In this document: in pieces, positions 25,818-34,071 of the stretch
Position numbering within the stretch: the first letter of the stretch is position 1
How the letters are laid out: each line of letters opens with the position of its first letter
NCBI RefSeq assembly: GCF_041529975.1
Contig: NZ_CP168030.1
Location: forward strand, 3,224,001-3,288,000
DNA from: Microbacterium maritypicum
GTDB taxonomy: Bacteria; Actinomycetota; Actinomycetes; Actinomycetales; Microbacteriaceae
DNA length: 64,000 bases
Direction of reading: 5' to 3'
The notes under the pieces: generated by a model
Told to the model about the DNA's origin: nothing
The model's input: the letters and a program-made list of their open reading frames with translations, nothing else
Databases searched by the model: none
Position numbers and translations under genes: made by a program

Positions 25818-26351
25818 CTACTGCCCGACGGTCGCGAGGTAGGCCACGAACGCCGGGTCGTTCATCATCGGCACCGAGATGCAGATCGTCACGACGATCA
25901 TCGTCGCCAGCGCACCCGCGACCGGCACCCACCAGCTGATCCGTCGACGCCGCAGACGTCGGATCGACAGCCCCGCCGTGATCGACCATCCGACGGCGAG
26001 CACGATGGCCGCGATCGTCCCCCAGATCCGCCCCTGGGCGAAGTTCGTGAACTCCCCCTCGATGCCGAGGATCTTCATCGTCTCGTTCATCACGGTGGGC
26101 AGATCGAGATACGACAACCCGGTGATGATGATGTTCACCAGGCCGTAGGCAAGCAGCGCGATGGTCACGAAGCGGTCGACCGGGTGCGGACGTGCCGCCG
26201 GGGCGCTCGCGCTCGGATCGGGCACCGTCGGGCCTGCGGCCGGCGGTGCCGGCGGGGCGACGACGACCTCGTCGAGGGGCGGCAAGCCGGCGGCTCGCCG
26301 CTGCTCCTCGGGCGTGGCGAGTTCGCCGTACTGCGGGCGCTGATCGGTCAT
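25818..26351 (-). CDS. DUF6264 family membrane protein
   Basis: 177 residues. The first 55 are Pro/Ala-rich and probably cytoplasmic. Three membrane helices follow (VTIALLAYGLVNIIITGLSY, IWGTIAAIVLAVGWSI and WVPVAGALATMIVVTICISV). This layout matches DUF6264, seen mainly in Microbacteriaceae. Function unknown. TAGCAT is six bases before the ATG, so the mRNA is probably leaderless. Confidence 0.78.
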   Translation of the reverse strand: MTDQRPQYGELATPEEQRRAAGLPPLDEVVVAPPAPPAAGPTVPDPSASAPAARPHPVDRFVTIALLAYGLVNIIITGLSYLDLPTVMNETMKILGIEGEFTNFAQGRIWGTIAAIVLAVGWSITAGLSIRRLRRRRISWWVPVAGALATMIVVTICISVPMMNDPAFVAYLATVGQ

Positions 26352-26357
26352 CCCGCC

Positions 26358-26363
26358 ATGCTA
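26358..26363 (-). promoter_or_regulatory. -10 element TAGCAT
   Basis: Six bases before the DUF6264 ATG at 26351 on the minus strand. Confidence 0.45.
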
Positions 26364-26411
26364 ACCGTCCCGACCCTGGGCGATTCACAGCGAGGGCGCG
26401 TGAAAACGATA

Positions 26412-26515
26412 GCGGCCCCGGAGAAGTGGGGACTTCGCGGGGCCGCGGACGTGAAGCGCTGGGGACGCTTCTCATCCAATTTGATCACCGGCGCTGGGGA
26501 CGCCTGTGGTGATCA
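26412..26515. repeat. cluster of three stem-loops with shared loops
   Basis: Hairpin 1: arms 26412-26420/26438-26446 plus inner 5 bp, GGGG loop. Hairpin 2: arms 26453-26458/26466-26471. Hairpin 3: arms 26482-26489/26508-26515 plus inner 26490-26493/26501-26504. Hairpins 2 and 3 share GCG-CTGGGGA-CGC exactly. The cluster lies between the 3' end of the IclR gene and the DUF6264 promoter. One or more may end the IclR transcript. Confidence 0.8.
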
Positions 26516-26585
26516 GTAGCGCTGATGCATGCCGCTACTCACCTGATCATAGGAAAACGTGTGCCCGAGCGCCAGGGGTCAGACT

Positions 26586-27377
26586 TCAGATAGTGAACTC
26601 CGCGCCGTCGGAACCCGCGTCGAAGTTGTCGGCGCCGAGTTGCAGCGAGAGCCGTCTGGCCGTTCGCTGCAGCGTCGCCACCAGCTCGCTGTCCACCACT
26701 GCGCGGTCGGCCGGCAACGAGATCGCGAGCGACGCGGTGACGCCGGGGGCGATGACCGGCACCGCCACACAGGTCGCGCCGATCACGTACTCCTCATGAT
26801 CCACCGCCCACCCGGGCGAGTGCTCCAGCTGGGTCAGCAGTGTCGTGCGATCGCTGATCGTGCGCGGCGTGAGCTCCTCCAGGCGATGTCGGGAGAGGTA
26901 GTCCAGTCGCTCATCATCGGGCAGGTCCGCCAGGATCTGCTTCCCCAAAGCCGTCGCGTGCGCGCTCGACTGCAGTCCGACCCACAGCTCCACCCTCGGG
27001 TTGCGCACCGCGTCGACGATGTCGACCAGGTGCATCTCTCCATCAGCGAACCGGGAGAGGTACGCGGTCGCCCCCACATCCTCCGTCACGTCCCGGAGGG
27101 CGGCTCGGACTCGAGCCAGGAAGACACCCCGCGAGTCGATCTGCTGCTGGAACGAGGGGAACCGGGCCCCGAGCACCAACCCGTCGGGTTCGGAGTTCAG
27201 ATACCCCTCGTGGACGAGGGTGCGCACGAGATTGTATGTCGTGCCCGGTGTCAGCCCCGTAATCGCCGCCAGCATCTTGGTCGGAAGCGGCCGAGGTGAA
27301 TTGGCGACGATGTCGACCAGCCGCAGCGCGCGCTGTACCGACCCGATGAGGGTCGGCTCCGCTTCCGCGGCGCTCAA
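26586..27377 (-). CDS. IclR family transcriptional regulator
   Basis: 263 residues. The N-terminal winged helix includes SVQRALRLVDIVANSPRPLP and KMLAAITGLTPGTTYNLVRT; the effector domain includes SAHATALGKQILADLPDDE. The start is TTG at 27377, two bases after the ispH stop, with GGAGGAGG inside the end of ispH as ribosome-binding site. It is therefore probably translated from the ispH mRNA. Effector and targets unknown. Confidence 0.85.
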   Translation of the reverse strand: MSAAEAEPTLIGSVQRALRLVDIVANSPRPLPTKMLAAITGLTPGTTYNLVRTLVHEGYLNSEPDGLVLGARFPSFQQQIDSRGVFLARVRAALRDVTEDVGATAYLSRFADGEMHLVDIVDAVRNPRVELWVGLQSSAHATALGKQILADLPDDERLDYLSRHRLEELTPRTISDRTTLLTQLEHSPGWAVDHEEYVIGATCVAVPVIAPGVTASLAISLPADRAVVDSELVATLQRTARRLSLQLGADNFDAGSDGAEFTI

Positions 27378-27379
27378 CG

Positions 27380-28459
27380 CTACGCGCCTCCTCCAGTGGC
27401 GCGACCGCCGAGTGCGCGATCGTCACGCTGACCGGAAGCATCGTGTCGAAGCTCCTTGGGCAGGGAGAACATGAGGTCCTCCTCTGCGGTCTTGACCTCT
27501 TCGACATCACGGTACCCGGCGTCGCCGATCGCATCCAGTACCTCGCGCACCAGTACCTCGGGCACGGATGCACCACTCGTGACGCCGACGGTCTCGACGC
27601 CGTCGAGCCACTCCTGCTGGATCTCCTCCGCGTAGTCGACGCGGTAGGCGGCCTTCGCGCCGTACTCGAGCGCGACCTCGACGAGGCGCACGCTGTTGGA
27701 GGAGTTCGACGAGCCGACGACGATCACGAGGTCGGCACCGGCCGCGACCTTCTTGATCGCGACCTGGCGGTTCTGCGTGGCGTAGCAGATGTCGTCGGAC
27801 GGCGGGTTGTGCAGCTCGGGGAAGCGCGTGCGGAGGCGATTCACCGTCTCCATCGTCTCGTCGACCGAGAGAGTGGTCTGCGAGAGCCAGACGACCTTGT
27901 TGGGGTCCTTCACGACGACGGTGTCTGCCTCTTCCGGGGAGTTCACGACCGTGACGTGCTCCGGGGCCTCGCCTGCCGTCCCCTCGACCTCTTCATGACC
28001 CTCGTGACCGATGAGCAGGATCTCGAAGTCGTCGCGGGCGAATCGCACGGCCTCGCGGTGAACCTTGGTGACCAGAGGGCAGGTCGCATCGATCGCGTGC
28101 AGTCCACGATCCGATGCGGCGTTGACGACCGCCGGGGAGACGCCGTGCGCACTGAAGACGACGTGCGCGCCCTCGGGGACCTCGTCGACCTCTTCGACGA
28201 AGATCGCGCCCTTCTCCTCGAGCTCGGTCACGACATGGATGTTGTGCACGATCTGCTTGCGCACATAGACCGGGGCGCCGTAGCGTTCGAGCGCCTTCTC
28301 GACGGCGACGACGGCGCGGTCGACGCCGGCGCAGTATCCGCGCGGCGCGGCGAGCAGGACCCGCTTGCGTCCGGCCACCGGGTTATCCTGAAGCCGTCCG
28401 GCCGCCGCACGAACACGTGGGAGACGGGGGACGGGGAGATGCACGGCAGTCGAAGTCAC
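27380..28459 (-). CDS. ispH: 4-hydroxy-3-methylbut-2-enyl diphosphate reductase
   Basis: 359-residue Fe-S enzyme, last step of the MEP isoprenoid pathway. The three cluster cysteines are in [12 protein letters not shown] (residue 43), [11 protein letters not shown] and [11 protein letters not shown]. The substrate motif [12 protein letters not shown] is present. The C-terminal 25 residues are low-complexity. GTG at 28459 follows TAGAAT by six bases. Divergent from xseA, an arrangement common in actinobacteria. Confidence 0.95.
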   Translation of the reverse strand: MTSTAVHLPVPRLPRVRAAAGRLQDNPVAGRKRVLLAAPRGYCAGVDRAVVAVEKALERYGAPVYVRKQIVHNIHVVTELEEKGAIFVEEVDEVPEGAHVVFSAHGVSPAVVNAASDRGLHAIDATCPLVTKVHREAVRFARDDFEILLIGHEGHEEVEGTAGEAPEHVTVVNSPEEADTVVVKDPNKVVWLSQTTLSVDETMETVNRLRTRFPELHNPPSDDICYATQNRQVAIKKVAAGADLVIVVGSSNSSNSVRLVEVALEYGAKAAYRVDYAEEIQQEWLDGVETVGVTSGASVPEVLVREVLDAIGDAGYRDVEEVKTAEEDLMFSLPKELRHDASGQRDDRALGGRATGGGA

Positions 28460-28465
28460 CCTTGG

Positions 28466-28471
28466 ATTCTA
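28466..28471 (-). promoter_or_regulatory. -10 element TAGAAT of ispH
   Basis: Six bases before the ispH GTG at 28459 on the minus strand. Confidence 0.5.
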
Positions 28472-28523
28472 CCGCCGCGCGGCTGTGCGGGGCCGGAGAG
28501 ACCAGGGTCAGGAACGGGAGCGG

Positions 28524-29801
28524 ATGACAGTCTTCGAAGCGACGACGGGCCAGGGTGAGACGCCGCCCGCCGATTCGGTCGCCCCTCGCGATTCCACAGC
28601 CGATGCCCCCACCTCGGTCACGAGGCTCAACGCGACGATCCGCGACTTCATCGCCCGCTGGAACACGGTCTGGGTCGAAGGTGAGATCACGTCCTGGAAC
28701 GTGCGCGCCGGCAACGTCTTCGCACGGCTGAAGGACACCCGCTCGGACGCGCAGATCTCGATCCGCGTGTGGTCGAGTGTGCGCGGACGCATCCCGTCCG
28801 ACATCGGCATCGGCGATCACGTCGTCGTCGCGGTGAAGGCCGACTACTTCGTCAAAGCCGGAGACTTCAGCTTCGCGGTCTCCGCGATGAAGCACGTGGG
28901 GCTCGGCGATCAGCTCGAGCGTCTCGAGAAGCTCCGTGTGCAGCTGCGTCAGGAGGGTCTGTTCGACCCGGCCCGGAAGAAGCGCCTGCCGTTCCTCCCG
29001 CACGTCATCGGGCTGATCACCGGCGAGCGCTCGGACGCCGAGAAGGACGTGCACCGCAACGCCGAGCTGCGCTGGCCGCAGGTGCGCTTCCGCACCGAGT
29101 ACGCCGCCGTGCAGGGTGATCGCTGTGTGCCCGACACCCTGGCGGCCCTCGCGAAATTGGACGCGGACCCCGAGGTCGACGTCATCATCATCGCCCGCGG
29201 CGGCGGTGACTCGCAGACGCTCCTCGGCTTCAGCGATGAGCGTCTCGTGCGGGCGGTGTCCGCGGCGACCACTCCCGTCGTCAGCGCGATCGGACATGAG
29301 AACGACCACCCCCTCCTCGACGATGTCGCCGACCTCCGCGCATCCACCCCGACGGATGCGGCGAAGCGCGTGGTCCCCGACGTCGGAGAGCAGCGGGCTC
29401 TGATCGCGCAGCTGAGATCCCGCGCGACGTCGCGCCTCACGCAGCGCCTCACGCACGACATCGCACAGCTCGAGCAGCTCCGCTCCCGCCCGGTCCTGCG
29501 CTCCCCCGCGCCGATCATCGACGCGCGCGCGCAGGAGCTGTGGCTCCTGCTGTCGCGTGGTCGTGACAGTCTCACCCGGCAGCTCGACCTCGCCGGACGT
29601 CGCACCAGCGAGCTGCGCGCCTCCCTGCGGGCGCTCTCCCCCGCGGCGACCCTGGCTCGCGGCTATGCGATCGCGCACCTCGAGGGCGGCGTGATCCTTC
29701 GCGATGCGGCGGATGCGCCGGCAGGCAGCGCCCTGACGATCACGGTCGATCGTGGATCGGTGGCTGCCCGCTCGGAGGGCGAGATCCCTGAGAACGACTG
29801 A
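28524..29801 (+). CDS. xseA: exodeoxyribonuclease VII large subunit
   Basis: 425 residues. The N-terminal OB-fold includes VWVEGEITSWNVRAGNVFARL; the catalytic domain has VDVIIIARGGGDS and SAIGHENDHPLLDDVADLRA. The C-terminal half is long helices that hold XseB. ATG at 28524 is preceded by GGAACGGGAG; the frame is open 13 codons further up but that part lacks similarity. With XseB it degrades single-stranded DNA. Confidence 0.94.
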   Translation: MTVFEATTGQGETPPADSVAPRDSTADAPTSVTRLNATIRDFIARWNTVWVEGEITSWNVRAGNVFARLKDTRSDAQISIRVWSSVRGRIPSDIGIGDHVVVAVKADYFVKAGDFSFAVSAMKHVGLGDQLERLEKLRVQLRQEGLFDPARKKRLPFLPHVIGLITGERSDAEKDVHRNAELRWPQVRFRTEYAAVQGDRCVPDTLAALAKLDADPEVDVIIIARGGGDSQTLLGFSDERLVRAVSAATTPVVSAIGHENDHPLLDDVADLRASTPTDAAKRVVPDVGEQRALIAQLRSRATSRLTQRLTHDIAQLEQLRSRPVLRSPAPIIDARAQELWLLLSRGRDSLTRQLDLAGRRTSELRASLRALSPAATLARGYAIAHLEGGVILRDAADAPAGSALTITVDRGSVAARSEGEIPEND

Positions 29802-29837
29802 GCCGGGCCGACACGACGCACGACGTAGGATGGAGGG

Positions 29838-30080
29838 GTGAGCGCCCTGAACGACATCCCCGTGGAGACGCTGTCGTTCGAGGCAGCCCGTGACGAGCTC
29901 GTGAAGGTCGTCGCCGAGCTTGAACAGGGCTCTCCGACCCTCGAGCACTCGCTCGCCCTCTGGGAGCGCGGCGAGGCGCTGGCCGCTCGCTGCGAGGAGT
30001 GGCTGCTCGGCGCGAAACGCCGTCTGGATGCCGCTCGCGCAGCCGCATCGGACGAAGAGACTCCTGGCGGCGACGCATGA
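29838..30080 (+). CDS. xseB: exodeoxyribonuclease VII small subunit
   Basis: 80 residues of helical hairpin, with [20 protein letters not shown] and the conserved [22 protein letters not shown] start with GGAGG directly upstream. Its stop overlaps the next start (ATGA at 30077-30080), beginning a chain of coupled genes down to fumC. Confidence 0.93.
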   Translation: MSALNDIPVETLSFEAARDELVKVVAELEQGSPTLEHSLALWERGEALAARCEEWLLGAKRRLDAARAAASDEETPGGDA

Positions 30081-30721
30081 GCAAGCAGCCTCCGATCATC
30101 GCCGAGCTCGGACGCCCGGAGACGCCTGACGAGACCGCCGCCCGCAAGGCGGCGTCGAGTAAGGCCTACCGATCCAGCCAGACCTTCCGCAACCTCATCG
30201 CGGCGCTGCTGGTCACAGTGGCCGTCGTCGCCGTCATCATCTTCGCGGTGCCCCGGGGCGAGCCTGTCGAGCGCAAGCCGCTCGACGTCGCGGCCGTGGC
30301 CGAAGGCGTGGAGTCCTCGATGGAGCGCCCCGTCCTCATCCCCGAGCTCGGCACCTTCTGGCGCGCGAACAATGCGGAGATGCAGGGTGGCGCCACGGTC
30401 GTCTGGGAAGTGACGCTCGCCCCGAAATCCGACACCGAGCGCGGCTTCGTCAAGGTCGCGCAAGCCTTCGACGCCGACGCGTCCTGGGCCCCGCAGCGAC
30501 TGAACGGCATCGCACCCACGGACACGGTGCGCATCGGCGGACTCGACTGGGACGTCTACAAGCCCGGCAGCGCCGAGTCCAACGCGAACGTCACCTACGC
30601 CATCGGCACTCAGGCGGGCGACGACTACATCCTGCTCTACGGCGCGCGCTCTGCAGACTCCACCGCGGAGCTCGCAGAATCCCTCATCCCGCAGATCCGC
30701 GACATCTCGGAGGCCTCATGA
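30077..30721 (+). CDS. DUF4245 family membrane-anchored protein
   Basis: 214 residues. One N-terminal membrane helix ([20 protein letters not shown] near residues 38-57), then an extracytoplasmic domain of about 150 residues ending in a segment common to DUF4245 ([19 protein letters not shown]). Function unknown; the gene often sits next to xseB or fumarase in actinobacteria. Coupled by ATGA overlaps at both ends. Confidence 0.8.
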   Translation: MSKQPPIIAELGRPETPDETAARKAASSKAYRSSQTFRNLIAALLVTVAVVAVIIFAVPRGEPVERKPLDVAAVAEGVESSMERPVLIPELGTFWRANNAEMQGGATVVWEVTLAPKSDTERGFVKVAQAFDADASWAPQRLNGIAPTDTVRIGGLDWDVYKPGSAESNANVTYAIGTQAGDDYILLYGARSADSTAELAESLIPQIRDISEAS

Positions 30722-31401
30722 CGCACCCCCTGACCCCGGCCGCAGCCTGGCAGCAGATGCAGGAGGGCAACCGCCGTTTCGTCGCGGACGAACCGCGTCA
30801 CCCGAACCAGGATGTGCTCCGACGCAAAGACCTGGCGGCGGCGCAGCACCCCGTCGCCACACTGTTCGGCTGCTCGGACTCACGTCTCGCCGCGGAGATC
30901 ATCTTCGACCTCGGCCTCGGCGACCTGTTCGTCGTCCGCAACGCCGGCCAGGTCATGGGCGAATCGATCGTCGCGAGCCTCGAGTACGCGGTCGCGGTGC
31001 TCGAAGTGCCCCTGATCGTGGTGCTCGCCCATGACTCCTGCGGCGCGGTTCGCGCGGCGATCGACGGCACCGCGATCGACGCCGCTCCCCTGCCGCCGCA
31101 CATCTGGAAGCTGATCGCCCCGATCGTCCCCGCCGCGCGGAAGGTCCTGGCAGAGAGCGGCGGCGGCACCGTCGCCGACATCGACTCGGAGCTCGTCGGC
31201 ATCGAGCATCTGCGCAACACCGTGCGCGACCTGCTGCAGTCGTCCGAGATCATCAGCAACGCCGTCGCCGAAGGCCGTCTGGGCATCGTCGGCGCCAACT
31301 ACCGTCTGGCCGAGGGCGAGGCGGTGCCCGTCATCACGGTCGGGCTCGACACCGACGTCACCAAGGGGATCGACCCCGAAACCAAGGAGGGTTCTGAATG
31401 A
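30718..31401 (+). CDS. beta-class carbonic anhydrase
   Basis: 227 residues. Zinc ligands are Cys52 in [11 protein letters not shown], His105 and Cys108 in [12 protein letters not shown]; Asp54 and Arg56 form the conserved dyad. This is the typical plant-type carbonic anhydrase signature. It reversibly hydrates CO2 and supplies bicarbonate for carboxylases. Overlaps both neighbours by 4 bases. Confidence 0.92.
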   Translation: MTHPLTPAAAWQQMQEGNRRFVADEPRHPNQDVLRRKDLAAAQHPVATLFGCSDSRLAAEIIFDLGLGDLFVVRNAGQVMGESIVASLEYAVAVLEVPLIVVLAHDSCGAVRAAIDGTAIDAAPLPPHIWKLIAPIVPAARKVLAESGGGTVADIDSELVGIEHLRNTVRDLLQSSEIISNAVAEGRLGIVGANYRLAEGEAVPVITVGLDTDVTKGIDPETKEGSE

Positions 31402-32819
31402 CCGACACCGACCAGCGCAGCGGCGAGAATGCGCAGGGCTACCGGATCGAGCACGACACCATGGGTGAGGTGCGGGTCCCCGTGAACGCGCTCTACGGGG
31501 CGCAGACGCAGCGCGCCGTCGAGAACTTCCCGATCTCGGGCAAGGGCCTCGAATCGACGCAGATCGCCGCCCTCGCCCGGATCAAGAAGGCTGCAGCGCT
31601 CGCCAACAAGGAACTCGGCACGCTCGACGGCGCCATCGCCGACGCGATCGCCCAGGCCGCCGACCAGGTCGCCTCCGGCGCGCACGACGGCGAGTTCCCG
31701 GTCGACACCTACCAGACCGGTTCCGGCACGTCGTCGAACATGAACATGAACGAGGTGCTGGCCACCCTCGCAACCGGCATCCTCGGTTCGGCCGTGCACC
31801 CGAACGACCACGTGAACGCCTCGCAGTCCTCGAACGACGTGTTCCCGACGTCGGTGCACATCGCCGTGACGCAGGCCCTCATCGACACACTCATCCCCGC
31901 GCTCGACCACCTCGCCGTGGCCCTCGAGGCGAAGGCGGAACTGTGGAAGGACGCGGTCAAGTCCGGCCGCACGCACCTCATGGACGCCACGCCCGTGACC
32001 CTCGGCCAGGAGTTCGGCGGCTACGCCCGTCAGATCCGCCTCGGCATCGAGCGCGTGCAGTCGGCCCTCCCGCGCGTCGCCGAGGTTCCCCTGGGCGGCA
32101 CCGCCGTGGGCACCGGCATCAACACGCCCCTCGGCTTCCCGCAGAAGGTCATCGCGCTGCTCGCGGCTGAGACCGAGCTGCCCATCACCGAGGCGAAGGA
32201 TCACTTCGAGGCGCAGGCCAACCGCGACGGCCTGGTCGAGGCCTCCGGCGCTCTGCGGACGATCGCCGTCTCGCTCACCAAGATCAACAACGACCTGCGG
32301 TGGATGGGCTCCGGCCCCAACACGGGTCTCGGCGAACTGCACATCCCCGACCTCCAGCCCGGCTCCTCGATCATGCCCGGCAAGGTCAACCCGGTCGTCC
32401 CCGAGGCCGTGCTGATGGTGTGCGCGCGCGTGATCGGCAACGACGCGACCGTCGCCTGGGCCGGAGCATCCGGTTCGTTCGAGCTCAACGTCGCGATCCC
32501 GGTGATGGGCACGGCGGTGCTCGAGTCGATCCGGCTGCTGTCGAACGCCTCGCGCGTGCTCGCCGACAAGACCATCGACGGCCTGCAGGCGAACGTCGAA
32601 CGCGCCGCCGCTTTCGCGGGCATGAGCCCGTCGATCGTCACCCCCCTGAACAAGCTCATCGGCTACGAGGCTGCCGCGAAGATCGCCAAGCACTCGGTCG
32701 CCAAGGGCATCACCGTGCGCGACGCCGTGATCGACCTCGGCTACGTCGAGCGCGGTGACCTCACTCTCGAGCAGCTCGACGAGAAGCTCGACCTGCTGTC
32801 GATGACGCACCCGGGCTGA
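31398..32819 (+). CDS. fumC: class II fumarate hydratase
   Basis: 473-residue fumarase converting fumarate to L-malate in the TCA cycle. The superfamily signature [13 protein letters not shown] is clear, as are [12 protein letters not shown] (with SGTSSN) and the conserved [17 protein letters not shown] containing the active-site His region. The start overlaps the carbonic anhydrase stop. It is followed by a 22-base stem terminator. Confidence 0.95.
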   Translation: MTDTDQRSGENAQGYRIEHDTMGEVRVPVNALYGAQTQRAVENFPISGKGLESTQIAALARIKKAAALANKELGTLDGAIADAIAQAADQVASGAHDGEFPVDTYQTGSGTSSNMNMNEVLATLATGILGSAVHPNDHVNASQSSNDVFPTSVHIAVTQALIDTLIPALDHLAVALEAKAELWKDAVKSGRTHLMDATPVTLGQEFGGYARQIRLGIERVQSALPRVAEVPLGGTAVGTGINTPLGFPQKVIALLAAETELPITEAKDHFEAQANRDGLVEASGALRTIAVSLTKINNDLRWMGSGPNTGLGELHIPDLQPGSSIMPGKVNPVVPEAVLMVCARVIGNDATVAWAGASGSFELNVAIPVMGTAVLESIRLLSNASRVLADKTIDGLQANVERAAAFAGMSPSIVTPLNKLIGYEAAAKIAKHSVAKGITVRDAVIDLGYVERGDLTLEQLDEKLDLLSMTHPG

Positions 32820-32826
32820 CCCGCAC

Positions 32827-32875
32827 GAAACGACGGATGCCGCGAGGACTCGTTCCTCGCGGCATCCGTCGTTTC
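32827..32875. terminator. very strong stem-loop terminator after fumC
   Basis: Perfect 22-base stem, arms 32827-32848 and 32854-32875, loop CTCGT. Contains the core CGGATGCCGCG found also at 9611. Confidence 0.9.
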
Positions 32876-32886
32876 CGGTCCACAAA

Positions 32887-32955
32887 TGCATGACCGTGTT
32901 CCGGGTGCATGAGAACCCAACAGGAACATTCATGCATCTGGCAAGAACTCATGCG
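32887..32955. repeat. left array of TGCATGA/TCATGCA motifs
   Basis: TGCATGA at 32887-32893 and 32906-32912, TCATGCA at 32930-32936 and the variant TCATGCG at 32949-32955. The two orientations face each other and their surroundings are partly complementary (GTTCC...GGAAC). Lies between the fumC terminator and the DUF559 gene end. Confidence 0.75.
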
Positions 32956-32966
32956 GATGGTGCGGG

Positions 32967-33797
32967 TCAGACCCGCGCACGGCCGAGTGCTGCCATCACG
33001 GCCGCCACAACCACATCCCAGGTGTGCAAGATCATCGCGTAGTCGAAGCGAAGCGTCTCGAACCCGAGGCGTGATGCCGCGGCATCGCGCATGAGATCCC
33101 GGTGACGCTGACTCGGTCCGTCGTGGTTCTCCCGACCGTCTGCTTCCAGAATCACCCGCCCCTCGATGACGAAGTCGACTCGTCCGACTCCTGCGACTGC
33201 GACCTGCGTTCGCACCTCGACTCCGATGAGGTGGAGCCTCAGCCGTACCAGCGATTCCAAGCCGCTCTCCGCATCGGGCCGCGCAAGATCGACGAGCCAG
33301 CGCGCGGAAGCAGGAAGAGCCGCCCGGACCCTCGCGCGTGCCGCGGCTGTAAGCATCCGCTTGTTCCATGCCGACTCGAATGCAGCGAAGAAGAACTCCT
33401 CGCCATAGCAGGCGAATGCGTGCAGAAGCGCGACATCGATCGGAGCGATTCCGATATCCATACGTCCTGGGGTGAAGTGGGCGACGCAGCCGCACCGCTC
33501 CGGATGATGACGTCGACCACCGAGACCCATCCACACGTGCACCTCTTTCGGCATCTCGAGCGTCCACACTTCTCGAGCGCGCAAAGCTCCACCGCATGTG
33601 AGGGCGCCACCGTGCGCTGCTGCCGAGACCACTTCCGGTGCGGCGTCAACCGACGCGAAAACCCCGGGCCGCACCCGAACGATACGTCCGGCCCTGCACT
33701 CGACGCCCAGCCGCGAACGCGAGCAGCCGAACGCCTGAAGTCGGGTGCCGCGCGCGACCCCTCCGAAGTGCCCGAGGACGGAGCCGACGTCGATCAT
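32967..33797 (-). CDS. AbiEi-like winged helix plus DUF559 endonuclease-type domain protein
   Basis: 276 residues if ATG 33797 is used (33824 is an alternative). Residues about 1-45 resemble the AbiEi antitoxin N-terminal wHTH (RLQAFGCSRSRLGVECRAGRI, then RVRPGVFAS). The C-terminal domain resembles DUF559/Vsr-like nucleases: VDFVIEGRVILEADGRENH with candidate metal residues Asp and Glu, then LRFDYAMIL. Such genes are frequent in Microbacteriaceae, function unknown. No partner toxin or methyltransferase is adjacent. Both flanks carry TGCATGA motifs. Confidence 0.75.
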   Translation of the reverse strand: MIDVGSVLGHFGGVARGTRLQAFGCSRSRLGVECRAGRIVRVRPGVFASVDAAPEVVSAAAHGGALTCGGALRAREVWTLEMPKEVHVWMGLGGRRHHPERCGCVAHFTPGRMDIGIAPIDVALLHAFACYGEEFFFAAFESAWNKRMLTAAARARVRAALPASARWLVDLARPDAESGLESLVRLRLHLIGVEVRTQVAVAGVGRVDFVIEGRVILEADGRENHDGPSQRHRDLMRDAAASRLGFETLRFDYAMILHTWDVVVAAVMAALGRARV

Positions 33798-33906
33798 CGT
33801 CTCATCCTGGATGCACGTGACCATTGCTCTCGCACGCCGGAGTGCAATCCGTGGAATCACGTTTCTCAAACCACGGCTGTGCAGTCCCGGACCACCCGGT
33901 CCGCCC

Positions 33907-33981
33907 CCGGATGCATGAGGATTGCACGAACGCAGGATGTCCAGCGCCCGAACGGTCATGCATCCGGTCGCCACTCATGCA
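33907..33981. repeat. right array of TGCATGA/TCATGCA motifs with 12-base inverted repeat
   Basis: CCGGATGCATGA at 33907-33918 and TCATGCATCCGG at 33956-33967 form a perfect 12-base inverted repeat with a 37-base spacer. A further TCATGCA lies at 33975-33981. Lies upstream of the DUF559 gene. Confidence 0.82.
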
Positions 33982-34009
33982 TTCGGCGGAAGGCGAGATC
34001 CCCGCGCAC

Positions 34010-34056
34010 ACGACGGCGGATGCCGCGGTCTCAGCCCGCGTGGCATCCGCCGTCGT
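34010..34056. terminator. stem-loop terminator between phoH and the DUF559 gene
   Basis: Perfect 15-base stem, arms 34010-34024 and 34042-34056, core GGATGCC. Serves phoH (minus strand), which ends at 34072. Confidence 0.82.
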
Positions 34057-34071
34057 CGCCGTCATGCGTCG

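Noticed and set aside
26412..26515. 6C RNA
   Set aside because: 6C RNA needs two loops with runs of at least six C; the minus-strand loops here have four.
32967..33797. DUF559 gene as part of a restriction-modification system
   Set aside because: No methyltransferase or specificity gene is adjacent; neighbours are fumC and phoH.
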